64,000 nucleotides of DNA. It comes from Dugong dugon. Lineage: Eukaryota; Chordata; Mammalia; Sirenia; Dugongidae. The stretch covers positions 50,945,501 to 51,009,500 of the forward strand of contig CM057482.1 in assembly GCA_030035585.1 (NCBI GenBank), in the 5' to 3' direction. The notes beneath the pieces are model-generated. The model was not told the DNA's origin. It ran no database searches and saw only the letters and a program-made list of their open reading frames with translations. Within the stretch, counting starts at the first letter, position 1, and every line of letters starts with the position of its first letter. Shown in pieces: positions 43,522 through 54,625 of this stretch. Position numbers and translations under genes: made by a program.

Positions 43522-46500
43522 GAACATGGCACCCCAGACAGATGCACCATGCCGTCCCTCTGCAGCAAAGACCCAAAAAACTAAGTAAAACAGATACAAA
43601 CATCAATCCTGGAACACTTAGCATCGAATGAAGGGATAAAGATCTAGATCAGACACCAAATGGAAGAAGCTGAAGGAAAACAGAGAATGAAGAGAGATAT
43701 GGAGTGGAGGTCCCCTGCCAACTAACATGGCATAGCTTCACCATCTTGGAGCACAGCCAGCAAAGACTCCAACAGGGACAACGGGAAGACAACTTCACAG
43801 AGCTCCCAACAGGAGACAGAGCACCCAGTAACCAGAAAAATATGCTTTACCACACCTCATCCGTCCCCACCGTATGCCACCTCCCTTCCTTCCCACTGGG
43901 CCATGCCACACCACACTGGCTACAGTGCCAATGGCCCATCGCCAGCCTGGGTCTGCCCTGTCCCCACATGCTGGCTTCCAGCACACCATTCTTCCTCCTT
44001 TCTTCCTTTTCTTTCTCCCTCCCACCTAGTTCCCATACCCCACCTCTACCCCTTCCCACCAGGCCACACCGTGCCACCTTGGATAGGAGAGCCAATGGCC
44101 TACCACTGTCCTGGATCCACCCCATCCCTCCCGGCTGGCCCCTGACATGCCTTTTTTATCCCCCTTTTCTTCTTTTTCTCCCTCTCACTTAGCCCCCATA
44201 TGCCACTTCTGCCCCTTCCCAATAGGTCACACCACACTGCACATATACAGAACCACCAGCCTGCAGTCCATCCTGCCCCGCTTGCCAGCTCCTAGTCCAT
44301 CCTGCCCCACTCGCCAGCTCCTGCCATGTTGTTTTTAATTTTTTTTTCTTTTATTCCCTTTCTTCCTTCTATCTCTCCCTCCACCTAGCACCATACGCCA
44401 CTTCTACCCCTTCCCACCAGGCCACACCACACCACCACAGGTGAAGGGCCACAGGCCCGCCACAGCCTGGGTCCACTCTGCCCCACCCACTGGCTCCCGC
44501 TGCACCATTTTTTTTTTTTTTTTTTGCTTTTTCTCTTTCTCTTATTTCTTTTCTTTCTGTCTCCTACCTAGCCCTGTATGTCACCTCCACTTCCTTCTAA
44601 CCAGCCCTCAAGTCTGCCTTGCCCCCTACTTCCAGCCCCAATCATGCTACCAGTTTAGTTTTTTTTTCCTCTCTCTTCCTTTTCTTTCTCCCTCCCACCT
44701 AGCCCCACACACCACCTCACCACCTGGCCACCAGACACTGTCAAACAACTGTGACTAGAAAACCACCAGCCCAGTGCCGTCCCATGCCCGCTTTTCCCCC
44801 ACCAGCTGGCACCCACTGCACCATTTTTTAAAATTTTTTTCCTTTCTTCTTTATGTTTCTCCTTCCTATCTAGTCCCGTACACTCCCTCCACCCCTTTGT
44901 GCCCACCCCTGCCACCCCACTGCTGCTAGAGAGTCATCAACCCACCACTGCCCTGGGTCTGCCCTGTCCCCACCTGCCACTTTGCAAGCTCCCACTATGC
45001 CGCATTTTTTTTTTTTCTCTTTCTTCTTTTTCTTACTACCTCCCACCTAGCCCTGTACGACATCTCCTCCCCTTCCTGCTGGACCCCATTGCACCACCCC
45101 AGCTAGAGAGCTACCGGCGTACTGGACCACCAATGCCCCTACCAGTGGCCCTCTCCATGCTGCCATTTTTTTTCTTTTCTTTCTCCCTGCTCCATAGCCC
45201 AGTATGTCACCTCCTCTCCCTTACCACCAGTCCCCAGGTCTACCCCGTTTCCACTCAGTGGGCCCAGCCACATCATTTTCTTTCTTTTTCTTTTTACTCA
45301 TTTAACCTTTTTTACTTTTCATTCTCCCTCCCACCTAGCTCCGTACACCACCTCCCCCCTCTTCTCACAGACCCCTACCATGCCACTGCAGATAGCGTGC
45401 CACTGGCACACCAGTCCACCCCCTCCACGCTGCCATTCATTTTATTAATTTTTCTTTTTTCCTTCTTTCCTTTCTGCCTCCCACCTAGCCCTATATACCA
45501 CCTTCCTCACCTTCCTACCAGCCCCCAAGTCTGCTCCACCCCCACCCACTGGCTACCCTTTTTCTTTCTTTCTCTCTACCCCTCACCACCAAGCTCCATA
45601 CGCCACCCCACCATCCCCACCAGCCCTTGCCATGTCGCTGTGGCTAGAGCTCAGGCCCACTGCCACACCAGGCCTGCATTGCCCCTCCTCTCCCACCATT
45701 CAACCAACTGCTGAATGGAGGGAAGTGAGCCCGTACCACTACCTGTCGCACACCCATGGCTATCTGGCAATGATAAATAACAACGATGAATCTGCGAAAC
45801 ATTTCACAACATGGATGAAACTCGAGGGCATTATGCTGAGTAAAATATGTCTATCACAAAATGACAAATATTGTATGATACCACTATTATAAAAACCCAA
45901 GAAAAGGTTTACACACAGAAAACAACAATCTTTGATGGTTATGAAGGAGGCGAGGGTTGGGGAGAGGTAATCCTAACTAGAGAGCAGACAAGTGTTAACT
46001 TTGGTAAAAGGAAAGACAACATACAATATAAGGGAAGTCAGCATAACTTGAAACAGGCAAAGTCAAAGACACTTCCTAGACACATCTTCCTAGACACATC
46101 CAAACACCTTGAGGGACCGTATTACTGGGGCTGAGGGCTGGGGATCATGGTTTCAGGGGACATCTAAGTCAACTGGCATAACATAGTTCATAAAGAAAAT
46201 GTTCTACATCCTACTTGGGTGAGTAGCATCTGGGGTCTTAAAAGCTTGCAAGTAACCATCTAAGATACATCTATTGGTCCCATCCTGTCCAGAGCAAAGG
46301 AGAATGAAGAAAACCAAAGACACAAGGAAAATATGAGTCCAAAGGACTAATGAACTCTATGATCCACAGCCTCCACCAGCCTGAGCCCAGAAGAACTAAA
46401 TGGTACCCAGCTACCACCAAGAACCACTCTGACAAGGATCACAATAAAGGGTCCCGGACAAAATGGGAGAAAAATGTAGAACAAAATTCAAATTCACAAA

Positions 46501-46905
46501 AAATGACCAGACTTACTGGTCTGAAAGAGACTGGAGAAACTCCCGAGACCATGGCCCTTGGGCACCCTGCTAACTCAGTACTGAAGCCACTCCTGAAGTC
46601 CACCTTTTAGCCAAAGATTAGACAGGCCTATAAAACAAACAATAACACATGAGGAAGTGCTTCTTAGTTCAATCAAGTATACGAGATCAAATGGGCAACA
46701 CCTGCCCAAAAGCAAAGATGAGAAGGCAGGAAGGGACTGGAAAACTGGACGAATAGACACAGAGAACCTAGGATGAAAGGGAAAGGGAGAGAGTGCTGAC
46801 ACACTGCAGGGATCACAACCAATGTCACAGAACAATCTGTGTATAAATTTTTGAATGAAAAACTAATTTGTGCTGTAAACTTTCATCTAAAACACAATAA
46901 AAGAA
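43522..46905 (+). mobile_element. ORF-less L1: full 5'UTR joined to 3' end
   Basis: A 3384-bp unit between perfect 16-bp target duplications. The start (GAACATGGCACCCCAGACAG) aligns with the start of L1-A at 18551, so the 5' end is complete. It runs through a long tandem 5'UTR (43842-45720). Between about 45720 and 45775 it switches to the last bases of ORF2 (ACAACATGGATGAAACTCGA, TATTGTATGATACCACTATT) and a 3'UTR ending AAAACACAATAAAAG. ORF1 and virtually all of ORF2, normally about 5 kb, are absent. The single pair of duplications shows one insertion event. Whether the deletion came before or after insertion cannot be read from this copy. It would need enzymes in trans. Confidence 0.88.
43842..45720 (+). 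repeat. Degenerate tandem array in L1 5'UTR (about 12 units)
   Basis: About a dozen head-to-tail units of roughly 105-205 bp. Each has a T-rich tract (TTTTTTTTCTTTTCTTTCTC), then CTCCCACCTAGCCC, TACGCCACCTC, CCCTTCCCACCAGGCCAC, a CTAGAGAGCCACC-like block, then CTGGGTCYRCCCTGCCCC and a CTGCCATTTT / GCACCATTTT end. CCACCTAGC-type junctions recur near 44024, 44384, 44565, 44697, 45045, 45335 and 45480. Some units are shortened. The organisation resembles mouse L1 promoter monomers, with no sequence similarity that I can see. A 271-codon frame across it (44899-45714) is low-complexity and not a gene. Confidence 0.8.
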
Positions 46906-46921
46906 AGAAATTAAAACTGTT
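46906..46921 (+). repeat. Right 16-bp target-site duplication
   Basis: Exact copy of 43506-43521, immediately after the A-rich 3' end of the ORF-less L1. Confidence 0.93.
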
Positions 46922-47004
46922 TCTGCAAATCACACCAGATGAACAGCTGAAGCAGGCACGGGGATGAAGAGCTGCCAGCGGAGAGAGGAGGTCAAATATC
47001 GGTG

Positions 47005-47360
47005 TTGGAGGTAGACAAGATGGCGGCACTGCCACTGCAAGCTCCTATCCCTCCACAAAGACACCAAGAGAGAAAAAAAAAAAAAAGAACAAGCAGAAAC
47101 TGGCAGAATGAATGGTGCGAGAACTCTAGAAACCAGTCAAAGGGTTACAGCAACTAAGCAAACCTGAATCAAAAAAAAGACAACATATAAACGGTAAGAA
47201 AGCTCTGGTTTTCTGCTGATCCCTGTCCTACTTCCTGCCCCACTGGGCATGGCCTGGTCTCTGGCTCTGGACAGAGCAGAGCAGACTTCATAAAAATGGT
47301 TAAAATGGCAAATTGTTGTTATATATATATTATTACAACAGTATATCTAAAAATAATTTA
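47005..47360 (+). mobile_element. Possible L1 5'UTR start joined to an L1-like tail
   Basis: GTAGACAAGATGGCGGCACT carries a YY1-type core typical of LINE 5' ends, followed by an A-rich stretch. From about 47285 (AAAATGGTTAAAATGGCAAA, TTATATATATATTATTACAA) the sequence looks like an L1 3' end. No duplications found, so one element or two adjacent pieces cannot be separated. Confidence 0.35.
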
Positions 47361-48359
47361 GAAACTCAGTGTCTGAGGGGGGAGCTGAGAAGAATAAGCC
47401 TTTCCTTGCCCACCCTCACCCCTGCCTCTTCAATCCTCTGCAAGGGAAAGAACTGAGACACCCACACAGAAAGAGAATGAGGCAGAACACAGGGCAATCC
47501 AACAGTCTGTGTAAGGAGCAGCTGGACCCCTAGCACTCAGAGGAGAAGATGGACACTTTCTGGAGAAAGTGCTCCATCAGTTCCATATGAACCTATAAGG
47601 GCAGCAGCACAGAGAAGGGCGAGGAGAGAGGTGCCACAGGGAATATAAGGTGAGAAACTGCTTACTGAGTGGAGAGGCCCCTCCAGCCCCACCGCAGCTC
47701 CCCCAGACTCAGTGCCAGACGGCCAGTAGGCCCCTTTGTCCCCTGCCACCCTGCAGGACAGGAAGACTGTGGGCTCTTTCTCTGAAGGAAACAATCTGTC
47801 CAGATCTGGCGGTTTGTTACTATCTCATGATCTAGCCTATCCTGACTGACACATGCTATATGAGGATTTAACCCAAAATTATGCTGTATCAGTTAAATGA
47901 AGCAACTCTAAGGAAGGAAATAGGCGCATTAAAAGTATCTATTACCACCATAGGAAGTGGCAACACATATCCATTTATTACAAATATGGAGATAACTCCC
48001 AGAGAAAACAGCTCAAAGAACTGGAAGTGGTGGTTTCTGGCAGTGGGATGGGGCAGTGGCTGTACAAGGAGTGGGAGAGGCTAGCGGTGTACTCCTCTTT
48101 TAATAAGCCCTACAGAACGATTTGATTTCTTAAACTATATACACATATATTGATAATATAAAAATAAAATTTTAGAACAGTGAATTGAGACACTCACTGG
48201 GCTGGGAAGGGGTCCAGGGTGGGGTGGGTCACATCATACCACAGCATCACAGCAAAGACAACCTGGCTTGGAAGGCTCTGTAAGCTGATCCACGAGGCCA
48301 TGTCTTAGCTGCCTTCGTGCCCCACCACCTGGGATGGGGCTTGGTGCAGAGACAGTGCT
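47361..48359. other. GC-rich single-copy DNA
   Basis: No gene seen. Contains the first copy (47818-47880) of a locally repeated motif. Confidence 0.45.
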
Positions 48360-48570
48360 GCATGGCTGAGCTGTGGAGCCGCACATCATGGGTTTGACCT
48401 CTGGCTCTGCTGCTTTCTGGCTCAGTGTATGTGGGCAAGTCATCTCTTCCCTCTGAACCTCAGCATTCTTGCAGGTAAAACAGGTTGTACCTACTGCATT
48501 CAGTGTGGGCATTAGGTGGACACCCTATAGTAGTGCCTGGTTCAGGTACCTGCAGAATAAACGGTGGCAG
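48360..48570 (+). repeat. MIR SINE
   Basis: Plus-strand MIR: CCTCTGGCTCTGCTGCTTTC, TGGGCAAGTCATCTCTTCCC, CTCAGCATTCTTGCAGGTAA, TAGTGCCTGG. Degraded. Confidence 0.75.
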
Positions 48571-48639
48571 TACTACCTTATGATCTCATGCTCTCGCCTA
48601 TCCTGACTGACACACACTATATAAGGATTTAACCCAATA

Positions 48640-48855
48640 TAAGGGAGACCCTGAGCAGTGCAAGCAGTTAACACACTCAGCTACTAACTGAAAGGTTGGA
48701 GGTTCAAGTCCATCCAAGGGTGCATTGGAAGAAAGGCCTAACAATCTACTTCTGAAAAATCAGCCACTGAAAACCCTACGGAACACAGTTCTACACTGAT
48801 ACACATGGGGTCGCCATGAGTCAGGATCAACTCAATGGCCACTGAAAGCACCTTA
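48640..48855 (+). mobile_element. AfroSINE variant with RTE-like body
   Basis: Head GAGACCCTGAGCAGTGCAAG...AACTGAAAGGTTGGAGGTTC, body GAAGAAAGGCCTAACAATCT and ACTTCTGAAAAATCAGCCAC, tail GGGGTCGCCATGAGTCAGG. The body segment is shared with the tRNA-Gly SINEs and the element at 58790, unlike the short AfroSINEs at 1051 and 6885. Confidence 0.82.
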
Positions 48856-50576
48856 AGCCCTCAACAAATACCTGAAGGCCTGCAGTGCTACAGAGTTGAG
48901 AGGCAGGATGAGGCTGGGAGAGTCAGGAAGTTTCCTGAAAAAGGGTGTCAAGTGGGCTTGGCACTGAGCCAGCTTGGGAGGTGCAGGGGTACAGATTAGG
49001 GACAGGGATGTTGGGGAGTCAGCAGGAGCAGGGTCATCGGGGGAGGGCAGTGTGAGAGCCCAGAGGGGTCTGTGGAAGCAGGAGCATGGCGGGTCAGGCT
49101 GTCCCCTAACAGACAGGATTGTGGGTTATGAAGGCAGCATGGTCCCTGCTGTCCAGTGAGTTAGGTGTTACTAGTCCTGAGCTGTTGGAATGCTCCCAGC
49201 CTCACAGGAGTGGCTTGGTACCCCAGCAAGCCGGCCCTGCAGTAAGGAGCCTGCTCTCTGAGTGCCCCAGCAGGCAACACCCAAGGTAACACACCCTCAC
49301 ACTGACCCCGGTCCCGATGGTGCCTCCGACATTGCACAGTGCACTTGTGGGGACTCCCAGCAGTGGACCCCAAGGTCTTGGCTGTCCCGCCCCACTGGCC
49401 ATCCCCAGGGAGACCCCTGACACATTGGCAGCGCCTCAGACCAGCCAGCGAGCCACTGTAACAGTGCCCGAGCCAGGTACGTGCAGAGGAAACTGGTAGT
49501 ACTACCTTCTGATCCCATGATCTACCCTATCCTGACTGTGTAACAGCTTAGGGGCTGTCAGTGCCAGGCTGGGGTTGGGAGACCCTGTGTACTTCTGGTA
49601 GCCCACTCCAAGCTCCCAGTGCTCTGGGTCCCATCAGCAGCTAACAGAAGGGACAGCCCAAGGAAAGCACCACCACATGGGGATCAGAGGCACTCCAGGC
49701 AACAGGGAGAAGGGGCCCAGCAGGTCTCGGGGACATGTTTTCCGAGAAGAGAGATCTACAGATTTTAGGAAAATGTACAGCCGACTATGTGGTCACTTTG
49801 TCCTCCAGGAAAGCCTTGTACTCCTTCCTGTCTTTCTCAAAATAAACGTGAATTTGTAAAATTATTTAGGAAACTATGAACAAGTTCAGCGTGATTGGAA
49901 ACGGGCTTGGGCAACAGCACCCATGGCTGTTCTCACAGCTCCATTTAGCACCTTAGCCAAGAGGCACACCCATGAGGACTGCAAAAGGCCCTACTCACCC
50001 AGGATCTGCTACAGACAGGAGGGCTCTCCCCCCGTGCACGGGACAGTCTTGGCCTCTGCAGCAGGCTCAGCAATGCTGAAATATTGAGGAAACTGCAATG
50101 AAAAAGAACATAAACAGTGTCAGTCATTACAAGCATGAGGGACACTCATCAGCCAGAATGACAGATCACGCACTAATAAAGGAGCCAACAGCTCCCGCAT
50201 CATCTTGCCTTAAGCGGCTCACACACGGGAGCAGAGCACCGAGACTCTCCAGCACTCTGCAGCCAAAGAGTTACAAGTTTATTAGGAAGGCTTATCATAC
50301 CTTCTCCCCAAAGGTTCAAGGTAACGCACATGTTCATTCACAAAGGTCAGTAAGTACAGGTAGTTAATGAGGACAGTGAGGAAGGTCTTTCTCAAGCCCT
50401 TTTGGGGGAAGATACAGGAAACCCTGTGCTATTCATATTTCAGGCTTCATTTGCTAAGACAGGAAATGAAACACATCCACGAAGGTTCTGTTCTCAGCTT
50501 TTTATTCCAAAGTAGTAAAATGCTACACAAGATACCAAGCTTGGTGTCATTTAGGTGATTTATCTTAAAAGACTAG
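48856..50576. other. GC-rich single-copy DNA, no gene seen
   Basis: No recognised exon or repeat apart from the third local motif copy near 49500 and a possible MIR tail upstream of it. Confidence 0.45.
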
Positions 50577-50755
50577 AAAGAAAAGCCTGGCAATCTACTT
50601 CTGAAGATCAGCCACTGAAAACCGTATGGATCACAATGGCCTGATCTGCAAACCATCATGGGAATGGCGCAGGATTGGGTATCATTTCGTTCCATTGTGC
50701 AGGGGTCACCATGAGTCGGGGCGGGAGCAAACTTGATGGCAGCTAATAAAAACAT
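50577..50755 (+). mobile_element. tRNA-Gly-type composite SINE, 5'-truncated
   Basis: Only body and tail remain: GCCTGGCAATCTACTTCTGA, CACTGAAAACCGTATGGATC, GGAATGGCGCAGGATTGGGT, TTTCGTTCCATTGTGCAGGG, CAGCTAATAAAAAC. Flanks ATCTTAAAAGA on both sides look like a target duplication. A further ACATCTTAAAAGA copy follows 24 bp downstream. Confidence 0.8.
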
Positions 50756-50959
50756 CTTAAAAGAGAGTGAACTAAACATCTTAAAAGACAGTGAGCTATA
50801 CAAGGGCAAAATCCCACAAAATATACTAACAAACTCCTTTTCCAAAAGAGGATGGCCGTGCAGACATGTCAGTGCAGAGACCAGGCCTGGCCCTATTTGC
50901 AGGTGACACGTCTCCCCCCGGGACCTGGGTGGTACCCCCACCCAGGCAGCGGCCCTCAC

Positions 50960-51095
50960 AGGCTCTTGCAGAGCTGGACTGCAGAGACACAGATGGCTTG
51001 GTTCACCCCGGCTCCGTCACTTACGGACAAAAAGACTATGTAATCTACCTATGCCTCGGTTTCCTTGCTCCAAAGGGCTATGGGGAGGATTGATA
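50960..51095 (+). repeat. MIR SINE
   Basis: Degraded plus-strand MIR: GGCTCCGTCACTTACGGAC, TGCCTCGGTTTCCTTGCTCC, GGCTATGGGGAGGATTGA. Confidence 0.65.
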
Positions 51096-53849
51096 CACGG
51101 TGTCGGGGAGAGCTGTGAGGCCCCACCTCCAGCACCTGCCACCCAACCACTCTCACCCTCCTCTTCCTACTGTAGAAAAGGAGGCACTGACCCCAGTGAC
51201 GTATGAGGTTCCTCAAGCGTTAACGTCAATGCCATCACATCCTTTCCTGGTACTTTCCCTGGTCTGTGTTTCCCGTCCACTGCGCAGGCCACCCAGCCAG
51301 AGGCTCCTAAGTTCAAACACTGAACTCCCCTCCACAGGCCCACTCAGATACTGATGGCACTCAGATACTGATGGACGAGGGCAGCACTTTTCATTCAGGG
51401 GGGAATCCCAGGCCGAACAGCACCTGTGCCTGCCCCCACTGAAGTGTGAGGAACACACCTACAGCCGGGACCACAACAGGGCACGTACAGACACAGCACC
51501 GCAGGACATTGTCATCGACTCTGGACCAGTGCACAAAGTGAGGTCCCAGGTCCTGGGCCCTGCCCACCTCTGCACCACACCCCATCACCCCCCAAGGCCC
51601 CACGCCCCACACTGCCTGCGCCTCACCCCTTCTAAGCCTGTGTCTGAGCCATTCTCGTCTCTGCTCCTCTAGAATCCTCCTGGCAAACTCCTATTTAGTC
51701 TTCAAAACCTGCCTGGGGGAGACCTCCTTGAACTCAGTGGTCAGCACACTCTCTCCACCGCCTTGTTCCTGTAGTTTTCACAGTCACTCCTGACCGTCAC
51801 TCCTGATCATCACTCCTGCTCCCTCTAGGGTGGTGGGGGGACCTGCCAGGCCCCACTAGGGCTCAGTGTTTGTAGACTGGAAATGGCTCCACAGGCCAGC
51901 AAACCAAGGACCTCAACCAGGGCCTTGAAGAAAGGGAGGATAAATGCAAGTAACTGCGAAGACTGGAGAAAGGACTTCGAAGATTGAGGTCGGGAACATG
52001 GAGTTGTTGTCATGAAGCAACAAACATGACACTGGCACCATGCGAGCCTCCAGCGCCAAGCTCAGAGGCCAGTTCTTATCGTACAGGCAGATGGCAGGGG
52101 GGCGGGGGTGGGGGCGCACCAGAAGTTTCTGACTATGGAGGGGGGTTATGGGATCAAAACAGTGCAACCTGACCTGGGAGAGACAGGTCCCATCTTGGAG
52201 ACCCCAAAATGGAAATCCAGACGTCTCCTTGTGGGTCAAACTTGCAAAGCCTCCCTGTAAGAAGACAGCCTCACAAGGAGGGTATGTTAACGAAGTTGCT
52301 TCTGGAGAAGCCCCCCTACCCCGACCAGCAGCTGCCCCCACCCCATGGCTCCCTGCTCTGGTCCTGAGCAAAAGAAGGGCTGAGCTGCAGACCGCCTGCC
52401 AGTCACATGCTAGGGCTGCGTGTGCGGTGATCACCACCCTGCACAATGCCTCTAACCAGCCTGCCCATTCACCGCCATGCAGACAGGCAACACACACACT
52501 GTGCTCCGGAGGCTGAGTGCGGCCAGCTTCTCCTTGATGTTGTCCCTTCAGAGACTGTCCACCCGGGGGAGCCGAGTCAGGGCGGCTCCAACACTCACTT
52601 ATGCCAGCCCCCCAGCTAGATGCCAGCTTCGGTCCTCAGCACCCCGCCTACTGCAGAGCCTAGCAGCTGACCCTCCCGCACGGCACATGTGACGTCTTGT
52701 CCCTCCCCCCGCCACCCAGGGCCCCACCACTCACACAGCCCACCCCAACTGGGTTGAAACTGAGAAAATTCAAAACACCACAGCAACTCATAAATCCCCA
52801 GGGCTACTGGGGGCCAGCTTCTGCCCCCATCCAAGAAGGAATCCAGAGAGTCACGGGGTAAGAGCCAGTACCCCCGGCCAAGCCTCCAGTCCACTCTAGC
52901 TTCTGTTTTTAAGTAACGCACTGGTCAATGTCAGCACTCTACTACCTTGGTCCACCTCAACGCATGGTGGCCACTAGTGAAGGTGGCCCAGCTGGCAACA
53001 GCACCAGACGAGGGCCTGGTCGTTGAAAGGCAGACCATTGTCCCCACCACCAACAGGCCCTCAGTGCTCTGGACTCCTGGACATCAGAAGGATGGCCTTG
53101 CCCCTGGGGGCTGGGACACACAGTCAGCCTGCCTCTAGGACCAGGGGGCTGCTGCAGCCTCTCTAACCTCTGGAGCCACTTCTCACCCAGAGCCAGCCCC
53201 TTGCACTGCATGGCCAGGCTGCCCGCCCTGCCCCAACCCCTGTCACACAGGCCACCATGCACACAGCCCTGCTTCATTTAAAATTCCCTCCTGGATACCA
53301 AGAGAGTTCCCACCACTTCGCCAACCCAGGCTCACCAACCCATTCAGCTCAGCAGGGCCTTTCTCCACCTGGTCCCTGAAAAATCCAAGGTGGCTTAGAG
53401 GGAAAACATGTACTCTTCCAGTAAAAACATACACCCCAGGGCTGCGGAAGGCAGAGGTGAGAGTGTACAGACCAGGACAGCAGAGGCCTCATGTGCAGGC
53501 CAGAGGCCCTGCCTGGCCGCTCCAAAAGGGCCCAGACATAGTCGACCTCCAGGCAGCTGAACGCACCAGGGTAGGCATGTCCTTCCCCCTGGGTCCCCAG
53601 CAAGACATCTGTATCTGTGAAGCCCCTCGTGTTTGCTCGGCCCCTGAGAGCCAGAGGTCAGAAACTGCTAAGTTCACCGGGAAGCCCAGCAGGAGTCCAC
53701 CCACGCATGCAACTTGGGAAAACTGCTCTCCCCTTCCCCACAGCCTTTCAACTCAGCTGGCCTCGGACCCATCCTGACCCCTTCTCCTTCCCTCACCCCC
53801 ACCATCGGGAAACCATGCTGGCTCTTCCTCAAAATCCATCGGGACTCCC
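51096..53849. other. GC-rich single-copy DNA with micro-duplications
   Basis: No gene supported: a 194-codon minus frame (51913-52497) has no recognisable domain. Contains an exact 17-bp tandem duplication (CACTCAGATACTGATGG at 51341-51357 and 51358-51374). Also a 13-bp triplication (GTCACTCCTGAYC-like, 51783-51821). Confidence 0.45.
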
Positions 53850-54281
53850 ACCCCTGCCGTCACCCCTCCCACAGAAGGCTGCGGTAGTTCCTACAGAGCT
53901 CACTGCTCCCACCTGGCCCCTCCTGTCTAGCCTCAACGCACCTGCCCAAATGATTCTTTCCAAATGCTGACTCCTTACCACGGTCTCCAAGACCCAGCAC
54001 AGTCTGGCACACCGCCCCCCAGCACCTCCCATCTCTCCCGCTTTCACTCTGCCCTCACTCCTCAGCTCCAGCCACAAGGACTCCTGGCTCTTCCTGAAAC
54101 ACACCCAGTGGGCCACCTCAGGGCCTCTGCACTGGCTGTTCCCACACCCACATGCTCCCTCCCTCCTCTCTCCATGCTGCCCTGATATGCAGCCCTCCCT
54201 GACCCCCTATCTAAGACTATCATCTACCACCCACCCGCATTTCCTGGCCTCCTCACCTGCTGTTTTTCTCCATAGCACTTA
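53850..54281 (+). repeat. L2 LINE 3' region (left part)
   Basis: Plus-strand L2: GGGCCACCTCAGGGCCTCTG, CACTGGCTGTTCCCACACCC, CCTCCCTGACCCCCTATCTA, TCCATAGCACTTA. It continues after the AfroSINE at 54492. Confidence 0.75.
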
Positions 54282-54491
54282 AAACCAAAAAATTGAACCA
54301 GCTGCCATCAAGTGGATCCCAACTCATGGTTACCTCAAGTGTACAGAGTAAACTGTATTCCATAGCGTTTTCAAGGCTATGACATTTCAGAAGCAGATTG
54401 CCAGGCCTTTCCTCTGAGGCACCTCTGGGTGGATTCAAAGCAGTTAGTAGTCAACTGCTTAACTGTGTCTGTGTGTACCATGCCAGGACTC
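54282..54491 (-). mobile_element. AfroSINE with perfect 14-bp target duplication
   Basis: Minus-strand long-form copy with tail GTGGATCCCAACTCATGGTT, the middle segment (AGAAGCAGATTGCCAGGCC), and head CAACTGCTTAACTGTGTCTG. CTCCATAGCACTTA occurs exactly at 54268-54281 and 54492-54505, splitting an L2. Confidence 0.9.
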
Positions 54492-54625
54492 CTCCATAGC
54501 ACTTACCACCATCTGAAATGTTATTCATCTTAGTAATCTGCCTTCTCTAGAAAATGAGCTCTTTGAGGACAGGGATTTTTGATCAACACTCAATAAATAT
54601 CTGTGGAATGAATGCATGAGTCTGT
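54492..54625 (+). repeat. L2 LINE 3' end (right part)
   Basis: CCATAGCACTTACCACCATC, GAAAATGAGCTCTTTGAGGA, CAGGGATTTT, CAATAAATATCTGTGGAATG. The canonical L2 3' terminus. Confidence 0.85.

Larger units (their letters stand above)
47818..49540 (+). repeat. Three dispersed copies of a local motif
   Basis: CCTATCCTGACTGACACA plus neighbouring sequence occurs at 47818-47880 and 48571-48640 (both continuing to AGGATTTAACCCAA). A shorter copy lies at 49497-49540. The second and third also share about 35 bases upstream (CAGGTACSTGCAGA, AGTACTACCTT). Same orientation, spaced about 750 and 930 bp. Not a transposon I recognise. Confidence 0.75.

Noticed and set aside
44899..45714. 271-codon open frame
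   Set aside because: It runs through a pyrimidine-rich tandem array in an L1 5'UTR. Low complexity and no domain.
43842..45720. Satellite DNA or CpG-island promoter
   Set aside because: It lies inside one L1 bounded by target duplications, and its 5' neighbour aligns with another L1 start. It is better explained as L1 5'UTR monomers.
43842..45720. CRISPR-like array
   Set aside because: Units are degenerate and of uneven length with no constant repeat or unique spacers. The context is a eukaryotic retroelement.
51913..52497. 194-codon minus-strand frame and 122-codon plus-strand frame as a host gene
   Set aside because: Mutually overlapping, compositional, no domain or splice structure that I can support.
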